This document shows, one piece after another, positions 1 to 9,571 of a stretch of 64,000 bases of DNA. The stretch is taken from contig NC_068920.1 of assembly GCF_023091745.1 (NCBI RefSeq), forward strand, positions 144,839,122 to 144,903,121, read 5' to 3'. The translations under genes and the position numbers were made by a program. The notes below the pieces were generated by a model, which ran no database searches, was not told the origin of the DNA, and was given only the letters and a program-made list of their open reading frames with translations. Each line of letters begins with the position of its first letter. Positions within the stretch are counted from its first letter, which is position 1. The stretch comes from Budorcas taxicolor (Eukaryota > Chordata > Mammalia > Artiodactyla > Bovidae).

Positions 1-195
1 AAGTCGCTCAGTTGTGTCCGACTCTTTGCGACCCCATGGACTGTAGCCTACCCGGCTCCTCCATCCATGGGATTTTCCAGGCAAGAATACTGGAGTGGGT
101 TGCCACTTCTTCTCCAGGAGATCTTCCCGACCCAGAGATTGAAGCCAGGTCTCCAGCATTGTAGGCAGATGTTTTACCACCTGAGCCACCAGGGG
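1..195 (-). mobile_element. Bov-tA SINE, cut by the window edge
   Basis: Read on the minus strand it opens with a tRNA-like head (cctggtggctcaggtggtaa, with an intact box-B-like ggcttcaatc region) and continues into the BovB-derived body. The BovB-like 3' part runs off base 1. Bov-tA is a ruminant SINE thought to be mobilised by BovB proteins. The next SINE abuts it through its own TSD. Confidence 0.9.
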
Positions 196-207
196 AAAAT
201 GTGTTTT

Positions 208-333
208 GCTGCTGCTAAGTCACTTCAGTCATGTCTGACTCTGTGTGACCCCATAGATGGCAGCCCACCAGGATCCCCTGTCCCTGGGATTCTCCAGGCA
301 AGAGTACTGGAGTGGGTTGCCATTTCCTTCACC
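208..333 (-). mobile_element. Bov-A monomer SINE with perfect TSD
   Basis: A Bov-A unit without a tRNA head, beginning gctgctgctaagtcacttca on the plus strand. It is flanked by a perfect 12-bp TSD, aaaatgtgtttt, at 196-207 and 334-345. The perfect TSD and near-consensus sequence argue for a fairly young insertion next to the older Bov-tA. Confidence 0.9.
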
Positions 334-385
334 AAAATGTGTTTTAGAGGACATTAATTACCTTCTGTAGTTTGTAAATAGGCAA

Positions 386-410
386 AAAAAAAAAAAGAGA
401 GAGAGAGATT
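386..410. repeat. A-run plus (GA)n simple repeat
   Basis: Twelve or more A bases are followed by about six GA units. It is a short low-complexity tract with no element edge recognisable around it. Confidence 0.85.
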
Positions 411-451
411 TTTGATGTCTGCTTCATACTGAGCAATAGAGTAGTTGATAT

Positions 452-655
452 CTGTTGTTGTTTGTTGTTTAGTCATGTCCAACCCCATGTACTGTATGTA
501 GCCCACCAGATTTCTCTGTCCGTGGGATTTCCCAGATAAGAATACTGGAGTAGGTTGCCATTTTCTTTCCCAGGGGATCTTCCCAACCCAGGGATCAAAC
601 CTAAGTCTCCTGCATTGGTAGGCAGATTCTTTACCACTGAGCCCCCTGGGAAGCC
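452..655 (-). mobile_element. Bov-tA SINE
   Basis: A complete minus-strand unit. Read on plus, the BovB-like tail (agtcatgtccaac) comes first and the tRNA-like head (ggcagattctttaccactga) last. A short internal deletion shortens the usual gactctttgcgacc segment. Confidence 0.88.
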
Positions 656-784
656 AAGTTTATATCCTGAGAAGACTCCTTTTTGTATAATATAAACTCC
701 CAGAACTATTAAGTTGGTTAGATAAGCCCATACAATGTATGATCATCACATTGGAAGAGTATTTCTCCACCCTAGCAGTAAACT

Positions 785-1145
785 TCGGGGAATCAAAATT
801 AAAATATCAACACTATTCACCATAGCATTACCAAATACTTACATATAAATTTAGAGAAACTTACAAAGATCTGTATTCTTCTACATACTAAAAAATGCTG
901 ATTATAAATTCAAAGAAAAGGCAAACAATTGGAAAGACATACAAAGCTCACGGATAGCAATTCTCAACATAGTAAAAATGCCAGTTTTCCTCAAACTGAT
1001 AATGCAGACTGAATGCAATACCAATCATTTAAGAATCCTAACAACAACAACAAAAAGAATCCTAACAAATTTCTAAATGCATATGGAAATGCAAATAAAC
1101 GAACCAAAACCATCCTGAAAAGGAATGAAATTAAAGATTGCATCA
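785..1145 (+). mobile_element. L1 ORF2 3' remnant (L1M-type)
   Basis: The sequence retains the degenerate L1 ORF2 region that encodes the ...ILYRFNAIPIKIP-type segment, visible here as gactgaatgcaataccaatc near 1007. Many indels break every frame. It is probably the same element as the L1 3' end at 1530-1890, with an MLT1-like LTR between them. Confidence 0.65.
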
Positions 1146-1526
1146 GCTTGCTCCAGCTACCATAATGAAATAGCACAGATGAGATGACAGAAGAAAAATG
1201 TATTTCTCACAGTTCAAGATGCTGGGAAGTTCAAGACCAAGGTACTGACCAACGCACTTCTGGGTGAGAGCTCTGTTCCTGGCCTGCAGATGGTTGCCTT
1301 CTGGATGTGTCTTCACAAAGACTTTACTTGGACCATAGACACTCCGTGTGTCCCTATCTAATCTTACAAGCTTACAGAATCTGAAGACCCCATCCTGGTA
1401 ACCTCATTTAACTTGTATTGCCTCCTTACTGTCTCTATCTCCAAGTAGAGTCACAGTGAAGGTTGGGGCTTCTATACCTGATTTTGCAGAGGGACACACA
1501 TATTCAGTCCATACCAGGGTGATTAT
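1146..1526 (-). mobile_element. MLT1-like MaLR LTR
   Basis: On the minus strand it reads as an MLT1-type LTR. Landmarks on plus are a ctcacagttcaagatgctgg segment near 1208, a drug-like tract of agagctctgttcctggcctg near 1267, and a terminal cacacatattcagtccatac near 1495. Divergence is high, as expected for a pre-ruminant insertion. Confidence 0.65.
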
Positions 1527-1890
1527 AGCAATTAAGAAGGAGCACATTATTGATACAGACAGCTTGGATGAATCTCTTGGATGAATAATGAATTTCATTA
1601 TATTAAATGAAAGAAGATAATCTCCAAAGGTCATGTATTGTATGATTCCAGTTATATGACATTCTCAAAAAAACAAATCTGAAATGACAGGGAGATGAGT
1701 GGTCATCAAGGTTTAAGGGTAGGGGAAGGAGTGACCTAAAAGGAACAGCAATGAAGGATCTGGTTGAGGTGATAGAAATGTTCCATATTCTGATTGTGGT
1801 GGCGCTTACATGAGTCACAGAAGCATCTCATAGAATACTAAACCAAATTTTTAAAATTAATTTTACTCTAAGTTAAAAAAAAATATAAGC
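1527..1890 (+). mobile_element. L1M 3' end (ORF2 end and 3' UTR)
   Basis: It matches the familiar L1M tail: tgtatgattccagttatatg at about 1638, a degenerate agtggtcatcaaggtttaag block, then gatagaaatgttccatattc at about 1771. With 785-1145 it likely forms one L1 interrupted by the MLT1 LTR. Confidence 0.6.
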
Positions 1891-2617
1891 ATACAGCTGG
1901 TAAGAGATGAATCTCCATCACCCTCCGAGTTTCAACCTGTGCATTTTTAACATATCTCTACAAAAGGACGAAGCAGAACAGGAGTCTGTAGACACCCCAC
2001 ATTTACCTGCTAAAACATTTTGAGAGCAGTCATGTGGTTTTCCCACTTTTTACACTCCTCTACCCACATGTCAGTAGGAAAACATTCTAGATGCCCAGAA
2101 CTTTCAGAAGCCTGGAGGGAGAAGATTCATGGGTACTAAAGCTGGTCTTCAGCTTGGCACCAATGACTGAGAAATCCCCCTGCCTCAATGCTTTCAAACT
2201 TTTTTATTTAGTGATTTTTAAACATATTTATATCTTTGGCTGTGTTTAACATTTTTCACTGAATTCCCCTTTCCTTTCAAGAAGCAGAAGCCAAAGAAAA
2301 CAAAGAATGAGTTACGGGAGCCTTAGCAAGGTCTCCTGAGACACCACCGTCTGCTGGAAAACTCTCCTCAAGAGTTTACGAGACAAATATAAATATATAC
2401 TGGATGAAGTTTTCAGTGACCTTTAAACTGTTTGCATTTCAGGAAGATTCCAAAAAGAGTTTCTGTCCTTGGCAGGTTCTTGCATTTCTGGGCTTAAATT
2501 TAAAAAATCTAAACCAGATCACACTTGAAGTGAAACGTCCCAGAAAGAACATCACTGAGGGATCTGGGCAGCAAAGAACCTACTGAGTTTTAGAAAATGT
2601 GTTCAATATTTTTTTTT
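1891..2617. other. Unique or unrecognised sequence
   Basis: No repeat family, exon or RNA was recognised. A 60-codon frame at 2404-2586 has no recognisable product and lies in AT-rich sequence. Confidence 0.5.
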
Positions 2618-2848
2618 ACACGTGCTGCATGCTAAGTTGTTTCAGTCATGTCCGACTCTTTGCAATCCCACGGACTGTGGCCCTCCAGGCTCCTCTGTCC
2701 ATGGAATTCTCCAGGCATGTTTATCGGAATGGATTGTCATGCTCTCCTCCAAGACATCTTCCCAACACAAGGACTGAATCTACGTCTCTTAAGCCTCCTT
2801 CATTGGCAGGCAAGTTCTTTACCACTAACACCACCTGGGAAGCTATTT
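2618..2848 (-). mobile_element. Bov-tA SINE
   Basis: A full-length minus-strand unit ending on plus with accacctgggaagc. It is more diverged than most others here (for example ggcatgtttatcggaatgga replaces the usual ggcaagaatactggagtggg), suggesting an older copy. Confidence 0.88.
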
Positions 2849-2856
2849 TTTTTTCT

Positions 2857-2965
2857 ATGTGGTTCATTTAATCCCAACAGCTTTGGGGCACGGGGATTTT
2901 TATTCTCATCATACAGAGGAGGAAATGGGATCTCAGATGACAGAATTCAAGGTCACATGCCCTGT
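2857..2965 (-). repeat. MIR fragment
   Basis: On plus it runs ttcatttaatcccaacagct, a degraded gaggaggaaatgggatctca and aaggtcacatgcc, which is the reverse of the MIR core. A separate tag, catagtaggtgctcaataaa at about 3052-3071, is a plus-strand MIR/L2 3' end. Confidence 0.6.
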
Positions 2966-3089
2966 AAGAGTCTCATATTCCTTGCGGATAAAATGGATTT
3001 TTGTTGCCTATTGCCCAACATAATCACAGATTTGACACTGAAGTCAAGAACATAGTAGGTGCTCAATAAATGATAAACATTGTTATATG

Positions 3090-4204
3090 TGGGTAAAAAA
3101 GATCCAAGTCTTTCAAAAGAGCAGGTGCTTCCTGTTCACCCCTCAGTCTCCTCTGGGGTCCAGCCAAACAAACCTCGCTCACTATCTTTTTTTTCCATGA
3201 CCACAAGCACAGAGCCTGCCCTCCTAGCCTCTTTACACTGAAGGTCCTCTCTCCCAAGCAATAGATGGAGTGGGCCCCTGTCACTGGAGCTCTTCTTCCT
3301 TCCTGCCTGCAAAGACAAGACCCTCTTCTTTTTCAGGACTCCGCTGTCATTCACTTTGGTGACAAGCTAGTGGTGACAAAGATAGCTGAGAAGAAGAGTC
3401 AGCCAAGAGTACATTTCCCAGAAAGCACTTGATCAGGGACATCTGTCTTCTGTCTCTAGACCCTTCGAAACAGAAGATGACAGCAGTAAATATGCTTCTC
3501 AGTCTTTATCCTGCCAGGTCAATGTAGTGTCCCCCTCAAAATTTCCCAGGGGGGCTGGATATACAGAAGGGGATGTCCTTTCCTCCTTCCAGAAGATCAG
3601 TTCAGGTGGATTCCCTCTGCATTCATCTCATCTGGGGAGCTTTTACACTTTTGACACTTCTGATGATGAGATTCACTACATTGTACCTCTGAACCACTCA
3701 TATTTGGGTACTTTTGTTCGTACTGCGATGAAGGATAGTTCAGTCAGATTAAATGGGAGGACAAACCCTTTGAGATGGTAAAATTCTTCCCCTTGGGGTT
3801 TTTGTTTTATGTTCTGTGAGTTGTTGGTTTTTTTTTTTTCCCTCCCTTTCCGGTTTTAAATAGTGGGTGATCATGTTTGAATAGAGGAAGCCAAAGTAGA
3901 GGGTACTAAGGGCCTATAAGCCCTCACTCAGAGATAAACTAAGAACTGTTAATATTTCGAGTATCTCTTCCTAATATGTTTTCAGTCTTATCTCTCTTTG
4001 TGTGGGTGGGGTCTCATTGTGTGTGTGTCTGTGTGTGTACCCTTCTGTGTCCTCTTTCCTCAGCCAACCTAGGCCATGAATATTTTCCCTTATCATGAAA
4101 GACAAGGAAAGACTGAGAAACTTCTACTTGGAAGAGATTAAGGAAAAATAACAGCTTTATGCAAAATGGGATTCTGGATGGAGTCCTGGAACAGAATAGG
4201 CTCA
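3090..4204. other. Unique or unrecognised sequence with short TG repeat
   Basis: No exon or repeat family was identified with confidence. It contains an imperfect (TG)n tract at about 4018-4038 and an 11-base T run near 3829. The segment around 3630-3660 (atctggggagcttttacact) is reminiscent of an old MER-type fragment, too weak to call. Confidence 0.4.
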
Positions 4205-4410
4205 TTCATGGAAAAACAAGCAGAATTCAATCAAACGCCAGTTTGGAAACACTAACTTCCTGGATTTGATCATTGTTAATTGTACCATCATTACGTAAGA
4301 TGTGAGTATCAGGGACACTGGTTGACAGGTATGTAAAAACTCTCTGTACTTTGTTTGAAACATTTCTGTAAGACTAAAGTTAGTTCAAAGTAGCAAGTTT
4401 AATGTATTTT
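4205..4410 (+). mobile_element. L1M-type 3' terminal fragment
   Basis: It ends with the L1M-like motif series aactctctgtactttgtttg, then catttctgtaagactaaagt, then a caaagtagcaagttta end. The fragment is short and diverged, and a non-L1 origin is not excluded. Confidence 0.5.
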
Positions 4411-5300
4411 TTTTCCTCATTGTATGAGAACATATATCTCATAGAGAGAATTTGTATCTATTTTTTCAAGTGCTGCATGGAAATATGCTGTACCATTCAT
4501 GTAACGAGGACAAGTATTCCTATAACTCATAATTTTGAGAACATTCTCCAAATAAAGCCCCAGAGGGATATTACCAAGTCAAAGGAATAAATGAAAAAGT
4601 ACCCAACACCAAATAATTATGTTAGCATCATCAGAATTATCCTTTCTATAACAACTGCTCCTGAAATTCTCAGGTTCAGTCTTCAAAGTCCAATAGCAGC
4701 CTTCTTGTACTGTTTCTGGAAATACAATTACTAAACTAACTTTAGGTTTAAAGTTCCATTCAGTCCTCAGAGTACCACCCTTGTTGGACTGGTGCCAAAG
4801 ATTCTCAGTTTCTAGGTGGTGTTAGGTTTACTTTAAGCTTCCTCCCAGTTTTATTTGTGCTACAACAATTTTTTTTTTTGAAGTGTTCCTGTCTCCGAAC
4901 TCACTTCAGGAATGAAAGACTCCACTCTGCTGAAACGTTCCAGTTTGGGTATAGCCCGAGCCCTCGGGCTTATCCTGGCCACAGCAGATCCCACATCTTG
5001 TGGGAAATGTGTCGTTTGCATGGCATTTGCCCTTTGAGGGTACGTGTGTGTGTTTCTTATGCCAAGACATTTGAGAGTGTAATAGAGGGTGTTTTGTGTG
5101 GGGAAACTGGATGGTGGCTGAGTGATATGTTCCTGCTGCGTGTGGAAATTCCAGGCTAGGGACTGCCTCAGTTTCTCCCCATGAGCCCAGTAAAAAAAAA
5201 AAGAAAAAGGGCACCCATTTTATTCAAAGTGCCAATGCTGAATCTGCACAAAACACTGGGTCCTTTATATAACTGAAAAATCCAATATTTTTTGCAACAA
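4411..5300. other. Unique or unrecognised sequence
   Basis: I see no element, exon or RNA. Overlapping open frames of about 100 codons on both strands at 4857-5214 have no recognisable domain and are most simply chance. Confidence 0.45.
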
Positions 5301-5311
5301 GTGCATAATTA

Positions 5312-5500
5312 TGGGTTCCCCAGGTGGCGCTAGTTGTAAACAACCCACCTACCAGCACAGGAGACGTGAGAAGAGGATTTGATCCCTGAGAATATCCTCC
5401 AGAGGAGGAAACGGCAATCCACTCCATTATTCTTGCCTGGAGAATCCCATGGACAGAGGAGCCTGGCGGGTTGAAAAGGGTTGGACTGAGTGAAGCAAAT
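5312..5500 (+). mobile_element. Bov-tA SINE, first unit of a two-unit insertion
   Basis: A tRNA-like head (gggttccccaggtggcgcta) is followed by the Bov-A body ending gttggactgagtgaagcaa. A 10-bp sequence, tgcataatta, precedes it at 5302-5311 and is found again only after the second unit. Confidence 0.88.
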
Positions 5501-5700
5501 TAGGTCTTCCCTAGTGGCTTAGAGGGTAAAGTGTCTGCCTGCAGTGCAGGAGACCCGGGTTCGATCCTGGGTTTGGAGGATTCCTCTGGAAAAGGAAATG
5601 GCACTCCAATATTCTTGCTTGGAAGATCCCATGCATGGAGGAGCCTGGGAGGCTACAGTCCACGGGGTTGCAAAGAGTTGGAAGCAACTTAGCTCGCACA
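5501..5700 (+). mobile_element. Bov-tA SINE, second unit of a two-unit insertion
   Basis: A complete unit with a well-preserved box-B region (gggttcgatcctgggt). It ends in cttagctcgcaca and is followed by tgcataatta at 5701-5710, the same 10-mer that precedes the first unit. The pair is therefore bracketed by a single TSD. Confidence 0.9.
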
Positions 5701-5862
5701 TGCATAATTACTCACCATAACAATCTCTCATATTCCTGTAAGATTTCAAGTTGGATAAACCCACATACCAGTTATGTCATTAAGCCTTAATCTCCTCCTC
5801 TCTGTTCCATCCCCTTCAACCGCTCACTTTTTGCCCAGAACACATCATCAAGAAGCATGGAG

Positions 5863-6083
5863 TATGTGTATGTCTGTGCTCAGTCAAGTACAACTGTTTG
5901 TGACTCCATGGACTGTAGCCTGCCAGGCTCCTCTGTCCATGGGGTTTCTCAAGCAAGAATACTGGAGTGGCTTGTCATTTCCTCCTCCAGGAGATCTTTT
6001 TGATCCAGGGATTAAACCCTAGTCTACTGCGTCTCCAGCATTGGCAAGTGGATTCTCTATCACTGAGCCACCTGGGAAGCCTG
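5863..6083 (-). mobile_element. Bov-tA SINE with TSD
   Basis: A full-length minus-strand unit flanked by near-perfect 12-bp TSDs, agaagcatggag at 5851-5862 and agaagcatagag at 6084-6095. Confidence 0.92.
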
Positions 6084-6669
6084 AGAAGCATAGAGTCTTT
6101 GCCCTATTTTAGGGACTGCGGAAGTGCAAGCTTACAGAGGGTAAATGACACTCTACATTTAGAGAAATACCCAGTAGAGGAACGCTTGTGCAAAATCATG
6201 GGCTGAGTTGTTTTATTTTAGAAACACAGCTCGGATTCCCTCAAATGGTATCTCAGAGTACACATCAGATGCAAGCCCAGCTCTTGCTTGCATTTCTGGG
6301 GTCACTCAGTTAAGAAGAATTTCTCCTCTCCCCTCTCTCTTGGTGCTTCCTACTCTCAAAGAGACCTGGTTCCATGAACTTCTGGCTCGATGTTCACTGC
6401 CATCTGCCTTCATCAGACTCATTTTGAAGATAGACCTGGCTCCCTTGTAAACCAAGAGCACCACAAAGGCAGTGCCCAAGTCTGACTCCTCTCTGGAGCC
6501 TGTGGCCCATGTCCCAGGCCAGTGTCTACCCTGGGATGGAATGATGTCCACTGTGGGTGTGGAAATGCACTGATTATGGTGAGAAATTTAAGGATGGAAA
6601 ATATTGTGATTTGGAAGGGAAACCAATAGGTGTTGATCCCCATTGCTTGCCAGGTTGTGGCTCCAGCAC

Positions 6670-6815
6670 ATTACTACTCTCATTAATTTCTGCTTTAAAT
6701 ATCATCATCCCCATCTTCAAGATGAAGTCAGTTGCACTCAGAGATTGGGCCATATCTCCAAGGGCATCTAACAAGTAAGTGGCAGAACCAAGATTTGAAC
6801 CTAAACTAGGCAATT
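6670..6815 (-). repeat. MIR
   Basis: The reverse of the MIR core is readable: catcatccccatcttcaaga, then tctaacaagtaagtggcaga and accaagatttgaacctaaac at the end. Confidence 0.75.
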
Positions 6816-7794
6816 CCTTAATCAGTTCTCTTTGTACTAAAAGACAACCCTGAGTGAACTGGCAAGGTTAGGAGGAATTTCCTTTCTTAAGATCAAGGAC
6901 TAATCTCATTTATCACATGAATGTAATATGGCAAGTACCTGAGAGAAAAACAGGATCGGAAATTTTCTATGTGTATTTGATATGTTGAAGGAACATTGGG
7001 GTCTATTTCCATTGCCTTTCTACACACTTTTTTTCCTTTTCAAACTGAGAACAACTGGCTATTTTCCACGTTGGTACAAATGAATGTCTAAATTGCAAAG
7101 GTGCCCAGAGCTCAGACTTACTTAACTTTCAGCTTAGGTATCCACCCTGTGTTGCACAATCGTCAAATGGGATATGATGCAATTTTTTAAAAACAGACTT
7201 TGCAAAACAAGTATTGAGTAACTCAAATTGCTCTTTATCCTTGTATGCGCTTAGCAACCTTGCAGGTCTGTTGGACAGGAAAAAAATAAAAATGTGCCCT
7301 TGGACGGCAGTTCAGCAAGATCCTCAAAGGCTCAGCAAAGCAAGAGGTTTCAGAGTGTTGTAATCATTCAAGCTGGCTGAGATTAAGTAGGAAGCGAGTG
7401 AGAGAACTGTTCTGTTCTACTGCCCCCGCCCAACCCCAGCCCTCCTCCTCCCACACACCTCGCCCTGTGGACGTAGCAGGGACAGAGGCAGAAGCTGAAT
7501 GCAGGGACAGACAGACACACTTTAGTGTTTGGATTGTGGACTGCAGGGCCTGATACGGAGGTTGAACATTTTCTAACATGTTCTTTTCTATTGAAAAGAT
7601 GATGTAACATTGCAGAAAATTTTGAAAAAAAGATTAATCATGTCTCCTTTTATCACCCCAACAGAAGTGTTTTCATTCATAGTTTACGCTGTGGAGCAGA
7701 ATAAAAGAAGCATACCACCTATGGAGCATTATGGGGTTACAAACTGGACTCAGTAATATATGTTGATAATCGAATTTATCTCTGACAAAAATCC
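6816..7794. other. Unique or unrecognised sequence
   Basis: No recognisable repeat or gene. A GC-richer patch at about 7415-7470 contains cctcctcctcccacac. Overlapping antisense frames at 7364-7610 show no domain. Confidence 0.45.
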
Positions 7795-7940
7795 TCCAAG
7801 GTCTGTCAACAGATTTTCTCCCATTTTACAGATATGGATATGAATATAGCAGATGTTAATATCTGAATAAAGTTCCCTGAGCAAAGCATGAGTCTGGGAT
7901 TCGACCCCAGTTCTGCATGACTACAAAGTTAATTCCACAT
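7795..7940 (-). repeat. MIR
   Basis: Plus-strand landmarks are ctcccattttacagatatgg near 7819 and gtctgggattcgaccccagt near 7892, the reverse complement of the MIR core and tRNA-like head. Confidence 0.75.
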
Positions 7941-8114
7941 CATTGTCAAGCAGCCTTATATCTTTCTCAGTTATCATTATATCTAAGCATGTCATTATAC
8001 TATCCATGTTTAAATTAATACTCTAAAATATGTAATCAAAATATCAATAAATGTAAGATTATATGCATATACTTACACACCCATATATATGTAGAGGAGA
8101 GTTTTTTTGGTTGT

Positions 8115-8366
8115 TGTTGTTTAATAGCTTACAAGATAGATTATGGAGATTTGGTGAGTTCAATTTCTGATAGGAGAGGCCAGCAGGTTGGAAACAGGAA
8201 AGAGCTGCACCCCAAGTCCAAAGGCAGCATACTGTAGGACAAAAAAAGTCCAATGTTGCAAATGAGGACTAAAGGCAGTCTGCTGGAGAATCTCTGCTTG
8301 TTCCAGGAGGCCAGCCTCTTGATCTATCAGACCCTCCACTGATTAGATGTGACCCACCTACATGTG
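8115..8366 (-). mobile_element. Old LTR-like element, part 1, interrupted by BovB
   Basis: The sequence resembles a widespread mammalian LTR-like repeat read backwards, with gtccaaaggcagcatactgt and agaccctccactgattagat as landmarks. It stops at tacatgtg (8359-8366) and resumes at 11744 with the same 8-mer, so it is the target of the BovB insertion. I cannot name the family with certainty. Confidence 0.6.
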
Positions 8367-9571
8367 ATTTTGGTGTTGACCATGTGGTGATAGCCATCTG
8401 TAGAGTCTTCTCTTGTGTTGTTGGAAGAGGGTATTGCTATGACCAGTGTGTTTTCTTGGCAAAACTCTATTAGCCTTTGCCCTGCTTCATTCCGCATTCC
8501 AAGGCCAAATTTGCCTGTTACTCCAGGTGTTTCTTGACTTCCTATTTTAGCATTCCAGTCCCCTATAATGAAAAGGACATCTTTTCTTGGGTGTTAGTTC
8601 TAAAAGGTCTTGTAGGTCTTCCTAGAACCGTTCAACTTCAGCTTCTTCAGCATTACTGGTTGGGGCATAGGCTTGGATTACTGTGATATTGAATGGTTTG
8701 CCTTGGAAATGAACAGAGATCATTCTTTCATTTTTGAGACTGCATCCAAGTACTGCATTTCAGACTCTTTTGTTGACCATGATGGCTACTCCATTTCTTC
8801 TAAGGGATTCCTGCCCTCAGTAGTAGATATAATGGTCATCTGAGTTAAATTCACCCATTCCAGTCCATTTTAGTTCACTGATTCCTAGAACATCGATGTT
8901 CATCTTGCCATCTCCTGTTTGACCACTTCCAATTTGCCTTGATTCATGGACCTAACATTCCAGGTTCCTATGCAATATTGCTGTTTACAGCATTGAACCT
9001 TGCTTCTATCACCAGTCACATCCACAGCTGGGTATTGATTTTGCTTTGCCTTGATTCTTTCCGGAGTTATTTCTCCACTGATCTCCAGAGGTATATTGGG
9101 CACCTACCAACCTGGGGAGTTCCTCTTTTAGTATCCTATCATTTTGCCTTTTCATACTGTTAATGGGGTTCTCAAGGCAAGAATACTGAATTGGTTTGCC
9201 ATTCCCTTCTCCAGTGGACCACATACTATCAGATCTCTCCACCATGACCTGTCCATCTTGGCTGGCCCCACATGGCATGGTTTAATTTCATTGAGTTAGA
9301 CAAGGCTGTGGTCCATGTGATTAGATTGACTAGTTTTCTGTGATTATGGTTTGTGTGTCTGCCCTCTGATGCCTCTCACAACATTTCCCGTCTTACTTGG
9401 ATTTCTCTTACCTTGGACGTGGGGAATGTCTTCACGGCTGCTCCAGCAAAGCCCAGCCACTACTCCTTACCTTGGACGAGGGGTAAATCCTCACGGCCGC
9501 CCCTCCTGACCTTGAACAGGGAGTAGCTCCTCTCGGCCCTCCTGTGCCCATACAGCTGCTGCTCCTTGGAC
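8367..9571 (-). pseudogene. Inverted BovB 5' UTR and endonuclease segment
   Basis: Read on minus, 9571 down to about 9280 is the BovB 5' leader, with several ggacgaggggtaaat-like repeats. About 9280-8367 encodes the start of the APE-type endonuclease, including the IGTWNVRSMNQGKLEVVKQE segment around 8903-8962. A TAG stop at 8624-8622 and a shared one-base insertion near 8581-8590 break the frame. Positions 8454-8739 are identical to the inverted copy at 22052-22337. Confidence 0.85.

Noticed and set aside
8477..8686. A 69-codon open frame with exactly the same translation as one on the opposite strand at 22105-22314
   Set aside because: Both are antisense shadows of the BovB endonuclease region. 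The identity is explained by the 286-bp identical tract, not by a conserved small protein.
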